This document shows, piece by piece, positions 24,774 to 36,279 of a DNA stretch of 64,000 nt. The notes beneath the pieces were generated by a model. That model saw only the letters and a list, made by a program, of their open reading frames with translations. It was not told where the DNA came from and searched no databases. Position 1 is the stretch's first letter; the number at the start of each line of letters is the position of its first letter. Source of the DNA: Proteles cristata cristata (taxonomy: Eukaryota; Chordata; Mammalia; Carnivora; Hyaenidae); the NCBI GenBank assembly GCA_017311185.1, contig JAESUZ010004128.1, forward strand, positions 1-64,000. The letters are read 5' to 3'. Both the position numbers and the translations under genes were made by a program.

Positions 24774-26008
24774 TATGTGATTCCATTTATATAAAACTCT
24801 AGGAATCACAAACTAATCTATAGTAATGATAAGCAGATGCTGCTTGCTTGGAGATGAGGGGAGAGGCAAGAAGAAGGGTCATAGGCACATGAAAACTTCT
24901 AGATTTTATGAGTATTTTTATTGTCTTGATTATGGTAATGGAATATTTCAAAACTAATCAGATGGCACACTTTAAATATGCAGTTTATTTCATGTCACTT
25001 ATACCTCAATAAAGCTGTGTATAAATTTTTAAGATGTAACTTTCTTATCCAAAAATAAAGTATATTTCTTATTTGTTTGAGTCTTATTTTCCAAAATAGC
25101 ATTCTAAAGTATTCTTCATATAGTCTCTATGTTTCTTATAAAGTGCATTTCTGTGTATTTTTTGTATTACTGTTACAAATGAAATCTTTCTACCGCATTT
25201 TTTATTGGTTTGGGTCTGTTTATGAAAAAAAACTTGATTTTTGCTATAACTTTAGAATTAAAAGTGAGTTTTTTTCTTCCATTCTTAATTATTTTGACTC
25301 ATGTTTTATTTGATTTGACTTCATATGGCCAAGTAATTTTTCACAAAGGATGGAATGGGTACTACATTCACCCAGTTATTTCATGTTTAAAATAGACTAT
25401 CACTTTTTTGGTAGATTGTGTTATTGCTGGCAATTATTTACTATCTCTTTCCCAGCAGGGAGATTATATATCCCCAATCAGCTTTGGAAGATTTTAAGAA
25501 AAGGATGATTAGCAATATTAAACAGGTCACTTAAAGAGAGAGTTATGGGGATTACACAGAAAAGGCAAGACTGAAGAAAATGTAAGTTTACACTTGACAC
25601 CTAGCTTCCGGATACTCATTCATTCTATCCATTATTGAGAGTGAAATATTGAAGGTTCCTATTATTATTACATTGCCAATTATCTCTCCCTTGAGTTCTG
25701 CCAATGTTTGCTTTATATATTTAGTGGCCCTGATGTTAGGTGGGTATATAATTGTCACATCTTTTTGGTGAACTGACCCTTTTATCATTATATGATGTCT
25801 TTCTTTGTCTTTTGTCATATTATTTTACTTAAAATCTATTTTATCCAATGTAAGTATAGCTACCCCTGCTCTATTCTGGTTACATCTGCATGGAATACTT
25901 CTTTCACTCAGCCTATGCGTATTCTTAAGTCTAAAGTGAATCTCTTATAGACAGCATAGTGTTGGATCTTGTTTGTTTGTTGTTGCTGTTTTAATCCATT
26001 TAGTCACA

Positions 26009-26215
26009 GAGCACCTGGGTGGCTCAGTGGGTTAAGTCTCTGACTTCGGCTCAGGTCATGATTTCATGGATCGTGGGTTCCAGCCCCGCATCGGGCTCTC
26101 TGCTGACTGCCAGCTTGGAGCCTGGAGCCTGTTTCAGGTTCTGTCTCCCTCGCTCTCTGACCCTCCCCTGCTGTCTCTCTCTCTCTCAGAAATAAATAAA
26201 ACATTTTAAAATAAT
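26009..26215 (+). mobile_element. SINEC
   Basis: Head AGAGCACCTGGGTGGCTCAG. Duplication ATCCATTTAGTCAC at 25994 and 26217. Confidence 0.94.
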
Positions 26216-27085
26216 TATCCATTTAGTCACTCTTGAAAAGCCATTTTTTTAGTTGAAGTGTTTGAACATTTTCATTTGAAGTAATTATTGATAAGAAAAA
26301 CTTATTATTGCCATTCATTAACTATTGTCTGTCTTGCATCACTTTGGTCCCTCTCTTCTTTCTTACTGTCTTCTTTTACATCTTGTTGATATTTTTCGAC
26401 AAATATGCTTTGATTCTCTTTCTTTTGTGTATCTGCTATAGGTATTTTCTTTGCAGTTGTACTGTAGCTTACACAAAGCATTGTACAGGTAAAACAGCCT
26501 ATTTTAAACTGACAACAATTTAATTTTGATTGCATACAATTCTACAATTTTACTTCTACACACACTTTATCGATGTCACAACTTACATCTTCTTATATTT
26601 TTATCCATTAACATATTTTATAATTATGGTCATTTTTAATGCTTTTGTCTTTTATACTAGAATTATAAGTGCTTTACACACCACCATTACACTATTACAA
26701 TATTTTGTATTTGTCTAAATATTTACCTTTAGCAGCAAGTTTTATATTTCCATATGCTTTTGTGTTACTGCTTAGCTCCTTTTATTTCAACTTGAACAAC
26801 TCCCTTTAAGGAGTTGAAAGGCAGGTCTAATGTTGATGAATTTCCTCAGCTTTTGTTTGGGAAAGTATTTATCTCTCATTTATATTCAAAGGAAACTTTT
26901 GCTAGGTATTGTATTCTTGGCTGGCAACTTCTTTCAGCACTTTGAAAATATCACCCCAGTTTCTTCTTGCCTGCAAGGTTTCTGCTGAGAAATTTGCTTA
27001 TAGTCTTATGTGGGGTGGCATTCCCCTCTATGTGACAAATTCTTTTTCTCTTGCTACTTTTAAGTTCCTTCTTTGTCTAATTTTT

Positions 27086-27180
27086 GACAATTTAATTATA
27101 ATTATAAAAATATATATAATTATATAATATGTATTATTATATTATTATATAATGTATATTATAATTATAATTAAATTGTC
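27086..27180. repeat. AT-rich 95-bp palindrome inside an old LINE-1
   Basis: Perfect 21-bp arms at 27086-27106 (from GACAATTTAATTATAATTAT onward) and 27160-27180 flank an AT-only imperfectly palindromic centre. Related LINE-1 copies read straight from GACAATTTAATTATAAT-like sequence into TGTCTGAGTGTG, so the palindrome looks like a local inverted expansion after insertion. Confidence 0.9.
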
Positions 27181-28439
27181 TGAGTGTGTATTTCTTTAGG
27201 TTCATCTTTTTTGGAATCCATTAGGATTTCTGGATCTTAATGTCTATTGTTTTCCCCAGATTTGGGAAGTTTGGACCAATATTTCTTTCAGTAAACTTTT
27301 CGGTCCTTTCCCTCTGGGAGTCATGTATAATGCATACATTGTTCTGCTTGATGTTGTCCCATAAATTCTTTATTTTTTTCTTTATTCTTGTTCATTCTTT
27401 TTGTTTTTTCTCCTATGACTGAATAAGTTCAAATGGTTTATTTTTAATTCACCAGTTCTTTCTTCTTGATCTAGCATGTTTTTGTTAATTTTTAGTTCAG
27501 TTAATTTTTCAGTTCAGTTATTTTCTTGAGTGCCAAGATTTCTATTTGGTTCTTTTCTATATTTTCTGTGTCTTTTTTGAAATTCTAATTTTGTTCATGT
27601 ATCTTTCTCTTGAATTCTTTGTGACAGTTATTTTTCAGTTCTGCATCAGGTAATTCCTATATCTCCATTTCATTAGGAGAGTTTTATCTTGTTATTTTTT
27701 GGAGTATTGTCTCCTGTTTCTTCACTTTTCTGGACTCTTTGTGTTGATATCTGCTCATTAGAAAATGAAACCACTTTTCCCAGCCTTCATGGACTGACCT
27801 CGTTCTGGAAAACCAGACCCTCACCAATCAGCCCGGCCAGATATTCTGTAGTGTGCATCTTCTCTGGACTTGTATTTCTATATTCCCAATTAGAGGGATT
27901 TGCCAGTGTACTCACCAACCCCCGACTGAGGGGTTCATAATTTTCTGCTCCGTCTGATATCTGTCCATTATACAATGAGTCTTCTGAAGCAGTGGCAAAC
28001 CTCAAGACTTTTGCTGTGGTTATTCTCAGTACTCTCCAGGCATCTACAGTGCAGCCAGGTCCCATCTGTGTTCTGAGACCATTGACAATGATACTGGCTT
28101 TAGACAGCCACCTGAGAAGTCTAAATGTTGGATGTTAGTTTCAATCTTCTTTTTTCCTTCCTCCGGAATAAGCCAGGGTCTTAGAGCTTTGCTGATGGTG
28201 TTATGCTGAGCTAGGGAAGGGCCCTTGCAGGTAATTCCATACTGGCCCAAATCTTTGCCTTTGTTCCTAGTGGCTCTCAGGCATCAAACATATACTGGGT
28301 CCCATCAGTGCTCTGAGACAGATGCAGAAGCCAGTACCTCAGTCAGCACTCAGAATATTTGGAACATTGGGTATATGGCCCCATGTTTTCCCCTCTCTTG
28401 GTAGAAGGTAGGATTTGAGGGTTTTTAAAATACTCGTTC

Positions 28440-28660
28440 AGGGGCGTCTGGGTGGCTTAGTCGGTTAAGCGTCCGACTTTCGCTTGGGTCATGATCTCGC
28501 GGTTCGTGGGTTCGAGCCCCGTCGGGCTCTGTGCTGACTGCCAGCTCAGAGCCTGGAGCCTGTTTCAGTCTGTGACTCCCTCTCTCTCTGACCCTCCCTG
28601 CTCACGCTGTCTCTCTCTCTCTCTCCTAGAAATAAATAAAAATATTTAAAAAAATAAAAT
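28440..28660 (+). mobile_element. SINEC, young felid-type subfamily
   Basis: Head GGGGCGTCTGGGTGGCTTAG. Perfect duplication AAAATACTCGTTC at 28427 and 28661. Confidence 0.95.
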
Positions 28661-29639
28661 AAAATACTCGTTCTACACTGAGCTGGTGGAAGGGGTTATG
28701 TGAGTGCTTTCATGCTGGTCCAAGCTACCATCTTTGTTCTCGGTTCCCTAAGCCTCGGGTTCTTTCCCATCGCCACTCAGACTCAGGCAAGACAAAAATC
28801 AGTCCCTTGGGCAATCCCCAGGAAAATCACAATATTGCACCACAACCCAGTCTTTTCCTTTCCTCCCAGGGGAGAGCTGGATGGTTCCTTCTAGTCATAT
28901 CATGGTGGTGGCAGTGAAGAGGAGAACTACAATGAGAGAAAGCCCCCAATTTTCCCACTGCCTTGGATGTAGCTGGTTTCATCTTCACCTCGAGTTCAGA
29001 CCTATCACCTGCTGCCTGGATCTCTCACAAAGGGAAATGCCATGTATTGCTGATTAAGTTTGTCCTTGGGGGAAAGAAGGTTCTAGGGCTTCCTATTCTA
29101 CCACCTTGCTAATGTCACCCATGGTGAAATATCTTTGATTTGGCTGTTTTCTTTCTGGTTTAAGACATTTGACTGGGAATTTTCAAATACTGAAATACTA
29201 GAATGTATTAATCAGAGAAATTAGCACAAGAAAAAAGACGTTTACAGACAAAGAAAAGGTAGTCAAAGGGAAATGAAGAATGAAGGAATAGGTACAGAGA
29301 CTCAATTGTCAATAAGCAAACACAGGTCTTAATGTAAAATGTTCTTAAATGACCTCATCCTTGCTAAAAGAAAGTCAAAACAACCTCCTTATAGCTGAGC
29401 AGACAGGAGAGAGAGATAGTCCACTCACCTCAGGAAAAAGGAGGTAGGCTTAAAGGAGTGAGTTGGTTTTAGATTGGGGAAGACCTGAGGAAAGTGAAGG
29501 CAAGAGGAAGAAACAATAGCAAGAGAGGGATTAGAGAAACAATAGCACAGGGATAAGTAATTGAGGAGAAGCCTCATCTCATTAGGAGATGCCTTAGCCC
29601 CAAGGCATCTCCTGATCAGAGACACATTTGCTTTGTGGA

Positions 29640-29785
29640 AATTGTATCAGAGACCTGGACTTGATCTCCATTTATAAACTGTTGGCATTAAGCAAATCTG
29701 GAACTCACTTTCTCATCTCTAAAGTGGCAGTGGCACTACTTCGCAGAGCTCCTTGTGAATTCTCTTCATTAATATAGGATAGCTT
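29640..29785 (+). mobile_element. MIR SINE
   Basis: GGACTTGATCTCC, AACTCACTTTCTCATCTCTA and GAATTCTCTTCATTAATATA keep MIR order and spacing, with strong decay. Confidence 0.55.
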
Positions 29786-29918
29786 CTAATATAATCCTCT
29801 AGACATATGCAAGAATTTTATCAAGAAATCTCAAAATCCTCAGGAATCATTTACTTTTGCCATTGTCCTCCCCTTGAAATAACTATTCACACTCACATAC
29901 ATTAAGAAGTGGGGTTAG

Positions 29919-30138
29919 GGGGCGCCTGGGTGGCTCAGTCGGTTAAGCATCCGACTTCGGCTCAGGTCATGATCTTGAGGTCTGGTCCATGGGTTTGAGC
30001 CCCACGTTGGGCTCTGTGCTGACAACTCAGAGCCTGGGCTTGCTTCAGATTCTGTGTCTCCCTCGCTCTCTCTGCCCCTCACCTGCTCATGCTCTGTCTC
30101 TGTCTCTCAAAAATGAATAAATGTTAAAAAAAATTTTT
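29919..30138 (+). mobile_element. SINEC sharing its target site with a U6 retrocopy
   Basis: Head GGGGCGCCTGGGTGGCTCAG. Duplication AAGAAGTGGGGTTAG at 29904 and AAGAAGTGGGGTAAG at 30141. The downstream duplication is also the upstream duplication of the U6 fragment. Confidence 0.95.
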
Positions 30139-30157
30139 AAAAGAAGTGGGGTAAGGA

Positions 30158-30197
30158 GTGCTCATTTCGACAGCACATACACTTTAAAAAAAAAAAA
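30158..30197 (+). pseudogene. Truncated U6 snRNA retrocopy (5' ~26 nt plus A-tail)
   Basis: GTGCTCATTTCGACAGCACA followed by TACACT matches the first ~26 nt of U6 snRNA with a few substitutions, then goes straight into about 12 A. It is flanked by AAGAAGTGGGGTAAGGA (30141-30157) and AGAGTGAGGTAAGGA (30198-30212), near-identical target-site duplications. This indicates LINE-1-mediated retrotransposition of a U6 fragment. It lacks almost all of U6 and is not functional. Confidence 0.85.
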
Positions 30198-30212
30198 AGA
30201 GTGAGGTAAGGA

Positions 30213-31334
30213 AATATCCTAAAGTAATTTTTAGTCAACAAGGGAAACATCTATGGTCTCTTGAAAATTAAATTATTATGTCGCTCTTAGGAACAATCCA
30301 ACACAAAAGCAACATTAGTCTTGCAGATGACTGTTTGTCAGCTCTGAGTGTATATGCCTGTGTCACAAGACCATGCAATGTGATGCCCAAGTGTGGCTCA
30401 AGACGATAGGCTTTGATGAAGGGTTATCTGAATCATGACTTCTTTCGGCCCTGCGACGTCTTTGAGAATCCCTTCTAATCCAGTCCCTTCTTCAATCCTT
30501 CAGCAGCCCACATTTCAAAATAAGCAACAGAAGCATTTTTAAGAGAAAGAGCCAGTCAGAGCAACCCTCAGACCCAAGGTGGGAAGGTCAACCCTCAAGG
30601 TGTTGTCCGATGACCTTCTATTCTGTTATTATGAGGGTTTCTTGGAATCCATAGTAACTACCAATTATCACAATTCCCACAGAGAACTGGTACTTGACAC
30701 CAAAACTTTTGCCCTGTTCTTTATCATTTTGAGGCCCGAACCCCCTCTGAAAACCAAGGAAATATTTGATGCTTCTCCCCAGAAAATCTCACATACACAA
30801 AAATTTGCCGTACAACTTAAAGGACTCCACTTGCTGAGGAGGCCATCCCTCAACTCCTGATTAAAAATTCTTGGGTTAAACGCACCTCAATGTCCAGCAA
30901 TGTTGATTCCATACATCCTAAAATCCAAGCCCAATCAATGCATCCTGAGGTCGCAAAAGGAGATTGTAAAATGTTTTTAGATAAACAGAATAAAAGCATG
31001 CTGCAAGAGAACACAGGGAAAGAAAATACAAAGCTAAAGCTATGTGGCAACCTATAGTTCACTCACTTCCACATAACCCTCTCTGTTCCCAACAAAAGTT
31101 TACTTGGTCGGTGTTTGAGACTGCTGAGGGAATGTCAAAACCATAGGCAATGATGAGAGCCAGGCTCTCCTCATTCTATCCCATCACCCATCAGAGCATA
31201 GGGCTTCTGATAAATTGGCTCTCTGAATCTTAGCCTGGTTAGAAGAAAGCAAGACAGATAAACCTATTCATAAATTATCTAGTGTAATAAATTTTAGTAT
31301 TAAGAAATTATTTCACTTAGGTTCATTAAGGGGA
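30213..31334. other. Intergenic, nothing recognised
   Basis: Unique-looking DNA with moderate GC and no repeat I can name. Confidence 0.6.
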
Positions 31335-31465
31335 AAAAAAGCTTTTACAGAAAAGCTAAGAGAACTAATATGTGAGCTTAGCAAGATTTCAGATTACAGA
31401 GTCAATATACAAAAATCGATTGCATTCCTATATAGTAACAATAAAATTCAGAATACATGAGCTGT
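31335..31465 (+). mobile_element. Short LINE-1 ORF2 fragment, sense
   Basis: TTTACAGAAAAGCTAAGAGA through ATTCAGAAT closely resembles the ORF2 stretch at about 23484-23595 in the window. Only about 130 bp is present, in otherwise unique DNA. Confidence 0.8.
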
Positions 31466-31496
31466 TATATGTAAGAGCAGTAGGATAAAATTTTGA

Positions 31497-31669
31497 TTTT
31501 TTTTTTTTAGAGAGAGAGAGAGATCAGGGAAGGAGCAGAGAGGGAGGGAGAGAAAGAATCCCAAGCAGGCTCTGCGCTAAGCAGGGCTCAAACTCACAAA
31601 CGGTGAGATTATGACCTGAGCTAAAATCAAGAGTCTGATGCTTAACTGACAGAGCCACCCAGGTGCCCC
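31497..31669 (-). mobile_element. SINEC, older shortened copy
   Basis: Head complement AGAGCCACCCAGGTGCCCC; middle shortened around TCTGCGCTAAGCAGGGCTCA. Confidence 0.9.
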
Positions 31670-31999
31670 AAATTTGGGCCAATTAGACAAAGATGCATCC
31701 TCCTCCAACCTCCTAACCCCATTTCCTGGTGCTCATTCTCTCCACCATCCAGCAGGGACCTCTGAGTCAATGAGGGATTCCTTTCTTGGCTTCTAAGTAT
31801 ACTCCTTCTAAATGTGCTCTTTCAAAATCATAACAGAGACAACAGTCTTGAAAGCCAACCTTACAAGAAATTTAAGAGAGAAAATGTTTTATAACTCTTA
31901 TTGTTGTTGCGTGCTGTGTGTTGGTATTAGAATTCCAAACTTCTGGCTGTAACTAGAAAGAGTGAGTTACAGTTCTAGGGAACTCAAGCATGGAATGTG

Positions 32000-32620
32000 C
32001 TTTACTTTTCTTTTCAAGCTTTTATTAAATTCCAGTTATTTCTCAGACAGTGTAGCATTCATATCAGGTGTAGAGTTAAGTGATTCATCACTTACATACA
32101 ACATCCAGTGCTCATTACAAGTACCCTCCTTAATACCCATCACATATTTAACCCATCCCCCCACCCATCTCCCCTCAAGCAAGCCTCAAGTTTGTTCTAT
32201 ATAGTTAAGAGTCTGTTTTCTGGTTTACTTATCTTTCCCTCCCCTGCCCCCACCCCTAAGATCACCTGCCTTGTTTTCTAAATTCCACATATGGGTGAAA
32301 TCATATGGTATTTGTCGTTCTCTGACTGACTTATTTCGCTTAGCATAATACATGCTAGCTCCATCAGTGTCGTTGCAAATGGCAAGATTTCCTTCTTTTT
32401 GATGGCTGAGTAATATTCCATTGTATATAAACCACATCTTCTTTATCTATTCATCAGTTGTTGGTCATTTGGGCTCTCCTCATAATTTGGCTATTGTTAG
32501 TAATGGTGCTATAAACATCAGGATGCGTGTATCCCTTCAAATCAGTATCTTTGTATTCTTTGGGTAAATACTTAGTGCAATTGCTGGATCATAGGGTAGA
32601 ATCCATATAGAGATTAAATT
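32000..32620 (-). mobile_element. Carnivore LINE-1 3' end, antisense, 5'-truncated
   Basis: CACTTACATACAACATCCAG and TGCTCATTACAAGTACCC are the complement of the carnivore L1 3' end. Toward the right it enters ORF2-end sequence (GAGTAATATTCCATTGTAT, CTTTGGGTAAATACTTAGTG). Confidence 0.8.
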
Positions 32621-33038
32621 GCTAAGTCTCTATAGCTTTCTACATTGAGTTTGTCAAGAAGATTTAGACAAACTTTAACTACCAATAAGTATAAAAATTT
32701 TTCACTAGGGTGAGCATATATATTATTGCAGTTATAATTTCCTACAGATGCACAATAATAGCAGTGGAATGGTAAGTTGAATAAAGGTAGTTTTCATAGT
32801 TGGGCAGGGTTGGATTGTGATCTTGGATCCACTATTTGGTATGTGAGCATTGTTTTCTTCATCTATTTAGCTCACATAACAATATCTGCCTCCAGTAACA
32901 CAGTACTAACACATGAGATTTTTAGGCTCCAGATACCAAACTATTTTACATTTATCACTATACGGGTATCTCCTGTCAACCCTGAGGTGGATACTGTTAT
33001 CCCCATATTACACAGATGAGGACAATGAAAAATGATAA

Positions 33039-33267
33039 GGAGCACCTGGGTGGCTTAGTCGGTTAAGCGTCCGACTTTCGCTTAGGTCATGATCTCGCGG
33101 TTCGTGGGTTTGAGTCCCACATCGGGCTCTGTGCTGACTGCCAGCTCAGAGCCTGGAGCCTGTTTCAGTCTGTGACTCCCTCTCTCTCTGACCCTCCCCT
33201 GCTCACGCTGTCTCTCTCTCTCTCTCTCCTAGAAATAAATAAAAAAAAACATTTAAAAAAAAAGAAA
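33039..33267 (+). mobile_element. SINEC, young felid-type subfamily
   Basis: Head AGCACCTGGGTGGCTTAGTC with long CT tract and A-rich tail. Duplication AAAAATGATAA on both sides. Confidence 0.94.
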
Positions 33268-33379
33268 AGAAAAATGATAAAAACACTGAGAGCCTATAAT
33301 CTGCCAATTGTTGTATTAGATGCTTTACATATACCTTCCTACTCCTTATCAATCTTCAGAGAAGACAACATAGTATAGG

Positions 33380-33592
33380 TTTTTTTTTTTAATGTTTATT
33401 TACTTTAGAGAAAGAGAGAGACAGAGCATGAGCAGGGAGAGGCAGAGAGAAAGGGAGACACAGATTCCGAAGCAGGCTCCAGGCTCTGAGCTGTCTGCAC
33501 AGAGTCTGACTTGGGGCTCAAACCCACGAGCCATGAGATCATGACATGAGCCAAAGTCAGACAGTTAACCGACTGAGCCACCCAGGCGCCCC
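33380..33592 (-). mobile_element. SINEC
   Basis: Flanks CATAGTATAGGTTTTT and CATAGTGCAGTTTTT. Head complement CCACCCAGGCGCCCC. Confidence 0.93.
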
Positions 33593-33715
33593 ATAGTGCA
33601 GTTTTTAAATACATAAGATCTGGAATAGAACAGATTTCAGGTTTCAGATTGGCCACTTACTATGTGACTTTTCAACTGTACTATTAAAACTTCATTATTA
33701 AAATTTCACTATTTA

Positions 33716-33899
33716 GGGGCGCCTGCTTGGTTAAGAATCCAACTTCTGCTCAGGTCATGATTTCACGGTTTGTGAGTTCGAGGCCTGCGTTGGACTCTGT
33801 GCTGACAGCTCGGAGCCTGGAGACTGCTTCAAATTCTATGACTCCGTCTCTCTCTCTCTCTCTGTCCCTCCTCTGCTCATGTGCTGTCTCTCTCTCTCA
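33716..33899 (+). mobile_element. SINEC with head deletion
   Basis: Starts GGGGCGCCTG then jumps to CTTGGTTAAG: about 13 bp of the A-box region is missing. B-box-like GAGTTCGAGGCC is kept. Tail lost. Confidence 0.88.
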
Positions 33900-33954
33900 T
33901 TTATGCTTTGCAAGTGAATGTTTTGGGTTTGCTTGTTTGCTTTGTTTTGTTTTG

Positions 33955-34420
33955 CCACCTGTCAGTACATTTAGGCCTGCTAGAACAAACTGCTATAGAT
34001 CCAGTGGCTTGTGAACAACATAAGTTTATTGCTCATATTTCTAGAGGTGCGAAGTTCAAGAAAAAAGGCACCAGCTTGGTTTCCGGTGAGAACCTGCTTC
34101 CTGGTTCATGGACTGACAACCATCTACTTGCTGTGTCTTCACATGACGGAAAGGGAGAAGTGCAAGGGGGCCCTTTGGCATCTTTTTTTTTTTTTCCGAG
34201 TAAGCTCCATACCCAGTGTGAAGCCCAACACGGGGCTTGAACTCACCACCCTAAGCTCAAGACCTGAGCTAAGATCAAGAGTCAAGCACTCAACCAACTG
34301 AACCACCCAGGCACCCTATGGGGCCTTTTTTATAAGGGCGCTAATCTTACACAGTCCCAAAAAAGACTGTTAAAACCCGTTGAGACTCCCAATAAAATAT
34401 TATTTCCTTAGGTTTGGCTT
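33955..34420 (-). mobile_element. MaLR/MLT-type LTR fragment, split by a SINE
   Basis: GCTAGAACAAACTGCTATAG, AAGTTTATTGCTCATATTTC, CCGGTGAGAACCTGCTTCCT and, after the SINE, TTTTATAAGGGCGCTAATCT follow the antisense order of an old mammalian MaLR LTR. The family assignment is from memory. Confidence 0.6.
34182..34316 (-). mobile_element. SINEC, older short form
   Basis: Inserted in the LTR fragment. Short body with TTTTTCCGAGTAAGCTCC, no CT tract; head complement AACCACCCAGGCACCC. Confidence 0.88.
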
Positions 34421-36050
34421 CGTTTATAATAAGTCAACATTAACCACTCTTAACTAGCTTCATCTCCAGAACGAGCATATATGAATATGTTTCTTTCAGA
34501 AGCCAGAAGCCAGAAAACCTGACTCCTGTTCTATAAACATTTTTGGAAGCTGTAAAGTTCCCTTGATAGGGAAGGAAGCCACACACAAGCCATAACCCTC
34601 CTGTGCTGGTCTTCTCAGGGCATCACGGAAACGTGTTCAAAACTCGTGAGGCGTCTCTTGAGTGTATAGTGTATATGCATTTCTTTAAAGAGGGAGGTAA
34701 AGGTGCTACAAGTTGGCAAAAAAAAAAAATTGGGATCCACAAAGATCCCAGTTGTACCTGAGCTGCTCACCGGAGTAGACATTTGTCTTTCCTCGCATCT
34801 ATAGGCCAGACAGGGAAAGGTGCAACCCCCATAAACCCCATAGCGTGAGGAATGTACTGGGTTGTCGGAAGGAAGACAGTTTCCAAGTGCCTAAGTAGTG
34901 TCATGATGTCATACGTAAATACTTGTACACACAGCACTTCTAAAGAAGGAGAAAGAAATAGTGAAAGAGGAGCAGGAGGAAGAGGAGGAAAAGAGATGAA
35001 GTTTTCTTCGTAGTATATTCTTGAGAACTTACTTTCCCCTCATTAAATTACTCAAGGCATAACCAAAGTACATTTCCCAATGTATATTTGGTTTCTGCTC
35101 CCTCCTGCCGTGAACCTGATCATTAGAAGCACCAGGTCCCATTTTCATCCACAATCAAAGTAAACTAATGTTATGAAATGCATATTCTTGCATTTTTTAT
35201 CTGTGTGTAACAGAGGAGAAAATTCAGTTTGAAACAGGATGTGTACGGGATAAATTTTGTCTCTAACAAAAAGCTCTAAGGTAATAATAACAAGAAGCTC
35301 TAAGGTAAATCGGACACTGTAAAGTAATTCTGCAATGCCTTGGAAAGAGCCCAAGACCGTGGGTTCTTCAATAATAGCTGTGTGCACAATAAGTCTATTC
35401 CCTTGATAACTTCAAGAAATAGCCACTGAAATGCATTTTAGTCTGATAAGAAAAAGAGTGGAAATATCTTCAGATCTTTGAATGATTTTAAACTAATTGT
35501 GGGGAAGTTCTATGCCGGGCGACTGGGTGGCTCAGGCGGTTGAGTGTCCCACTCTTGATTGGGATTCTCTCTCCCTCTCTCTGCCCCTCCCCAATGCTTA
35601 TGCACACACTCTCTATCTTAAAATAAATAATAAATGAGCAAGCAAGCTTTTTTTTTTTAAAAGAAGTGTTCCTCTGGGGTTTTTTCCCCCCTGTGCTTTA
35701 GGGCCTACTTCCTTCTATCCCACTCCAAAACAGGCTAATTCACTGGTCATTACACTACAGGACTTTTGTTCTTAAGCCTCCATGCTTCTGCACTCACTCT
35801 AAGCTTCTTTGTCTGTGAAGATACGTATACCACTAGTGTATTGGTAGTCTATATGTCCACTGTTTCCTTTTTCAAAAGCATTTCATGATTCTGCCTCACC
35901 TGTAGAATTACAGTTCAAATACTTCAGGATGATTTTCAAAAGCTTCTATAATCTGGCTTCAACTCATTGTAATCAATATAAACAAAGCTCTAACGCTTGG
36001 AATTCAAGTAATTTTCATTTATTTTATTTCCTCCAATTAAATTAAAATCA
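34421..36050. other. Intergenic, nothing recognised
   Basis: Purine-rich patch at about 34945-34996 and a 22-bp local duplication (AAGCTCTAAGGTAA, 35268-35310); otherwise only the deleted SINE at 35516. Confidence 0.6.
35516..35640 (+). mobile_element. SINEC with internal deletion
   Basis: Goes from CCCACTCTTGATT straight to GGGATTCTCTCTCCC. The B-box and the middle are missing. Confidence 0.88.
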
Positions 36051-36054
36051 ATTT

Positions 36055-36263
36055 GGGGCACCTGGGTGGCTCAGTCGGTTAGACATCTGAGTTCGGCTCA
36101 GGTCATGATCTCATGGATCGTGGGTTCAAGCCCTGCTTTGGGCTCGGTGCTGACAGCTCAGAGCCTGGAGCCTGCTTCAGATTCTGTGTCTCCCTCTCTC
36201 TCTCTGACCCTCCCCTGCTCACACTGTCTCTCTCTCTCTCTCTCTCAGAAATTTAAAAAGAAA
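36055..36263 (+). mobile_element. SINEC
   Basis: Flanked by ATTAAAATCAATTTG and ATTAAAATCGATTTG. Typical head and CT tract. Confidence 0.94.
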
Positions 36264-36279
36264 GCAAAACATTGAATTA

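Larger units (their letters stand above)
20510..25030 (+). mobile_element. Old LINE-1, sense, broken by SINEs
   Basis: Decayed ORF2 from about 20510 (AACTTTATCAATAATCACTT) through TTTAGCAGATTGAATT and ACACCATGCTGAATGG to a 3' UTR with ATGGTAATGGAATATTTC and TTATACCTCAATAAAGCTGT at 25003-25018. SINEs at 20699, 21297, 21741, 22581, 23602 and 24552 interrupt it. Many stops and indels; no coding capacity. Confidence 0.8.
25560..29130 (-). mobile_element. Old LINE-1, antisense, ORF to 5' region
   Basis: CCATTATTGAGAGTGAAATA, CTATTTTATCCAATGTAAG and AATCTCTTATAGACAGCATA are antisense LINE-1; the stretch runs on into 5'-end-like sequence ending near CTATTCTACCACCTTGCTAA. SINEs at 26009-26215 and 28440-28660 and the palindrome at 27086-27180 break it. 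Confidence 0.75.

Noticed and set aside
30158..30185. Functional U6 snRNA gene
   Set aside because: Only the first ~26 nt are present with substitutions, followed by an A-tail and target duplications, so it is a retrocopy.
34945..34996. Purine-rich patch GAAGGAGAAAG...GAGGAAAAGAG as a regulatory tract
   Set aside because: Short, imperfect and without context; a decayed simple repeat is enough to explain it.
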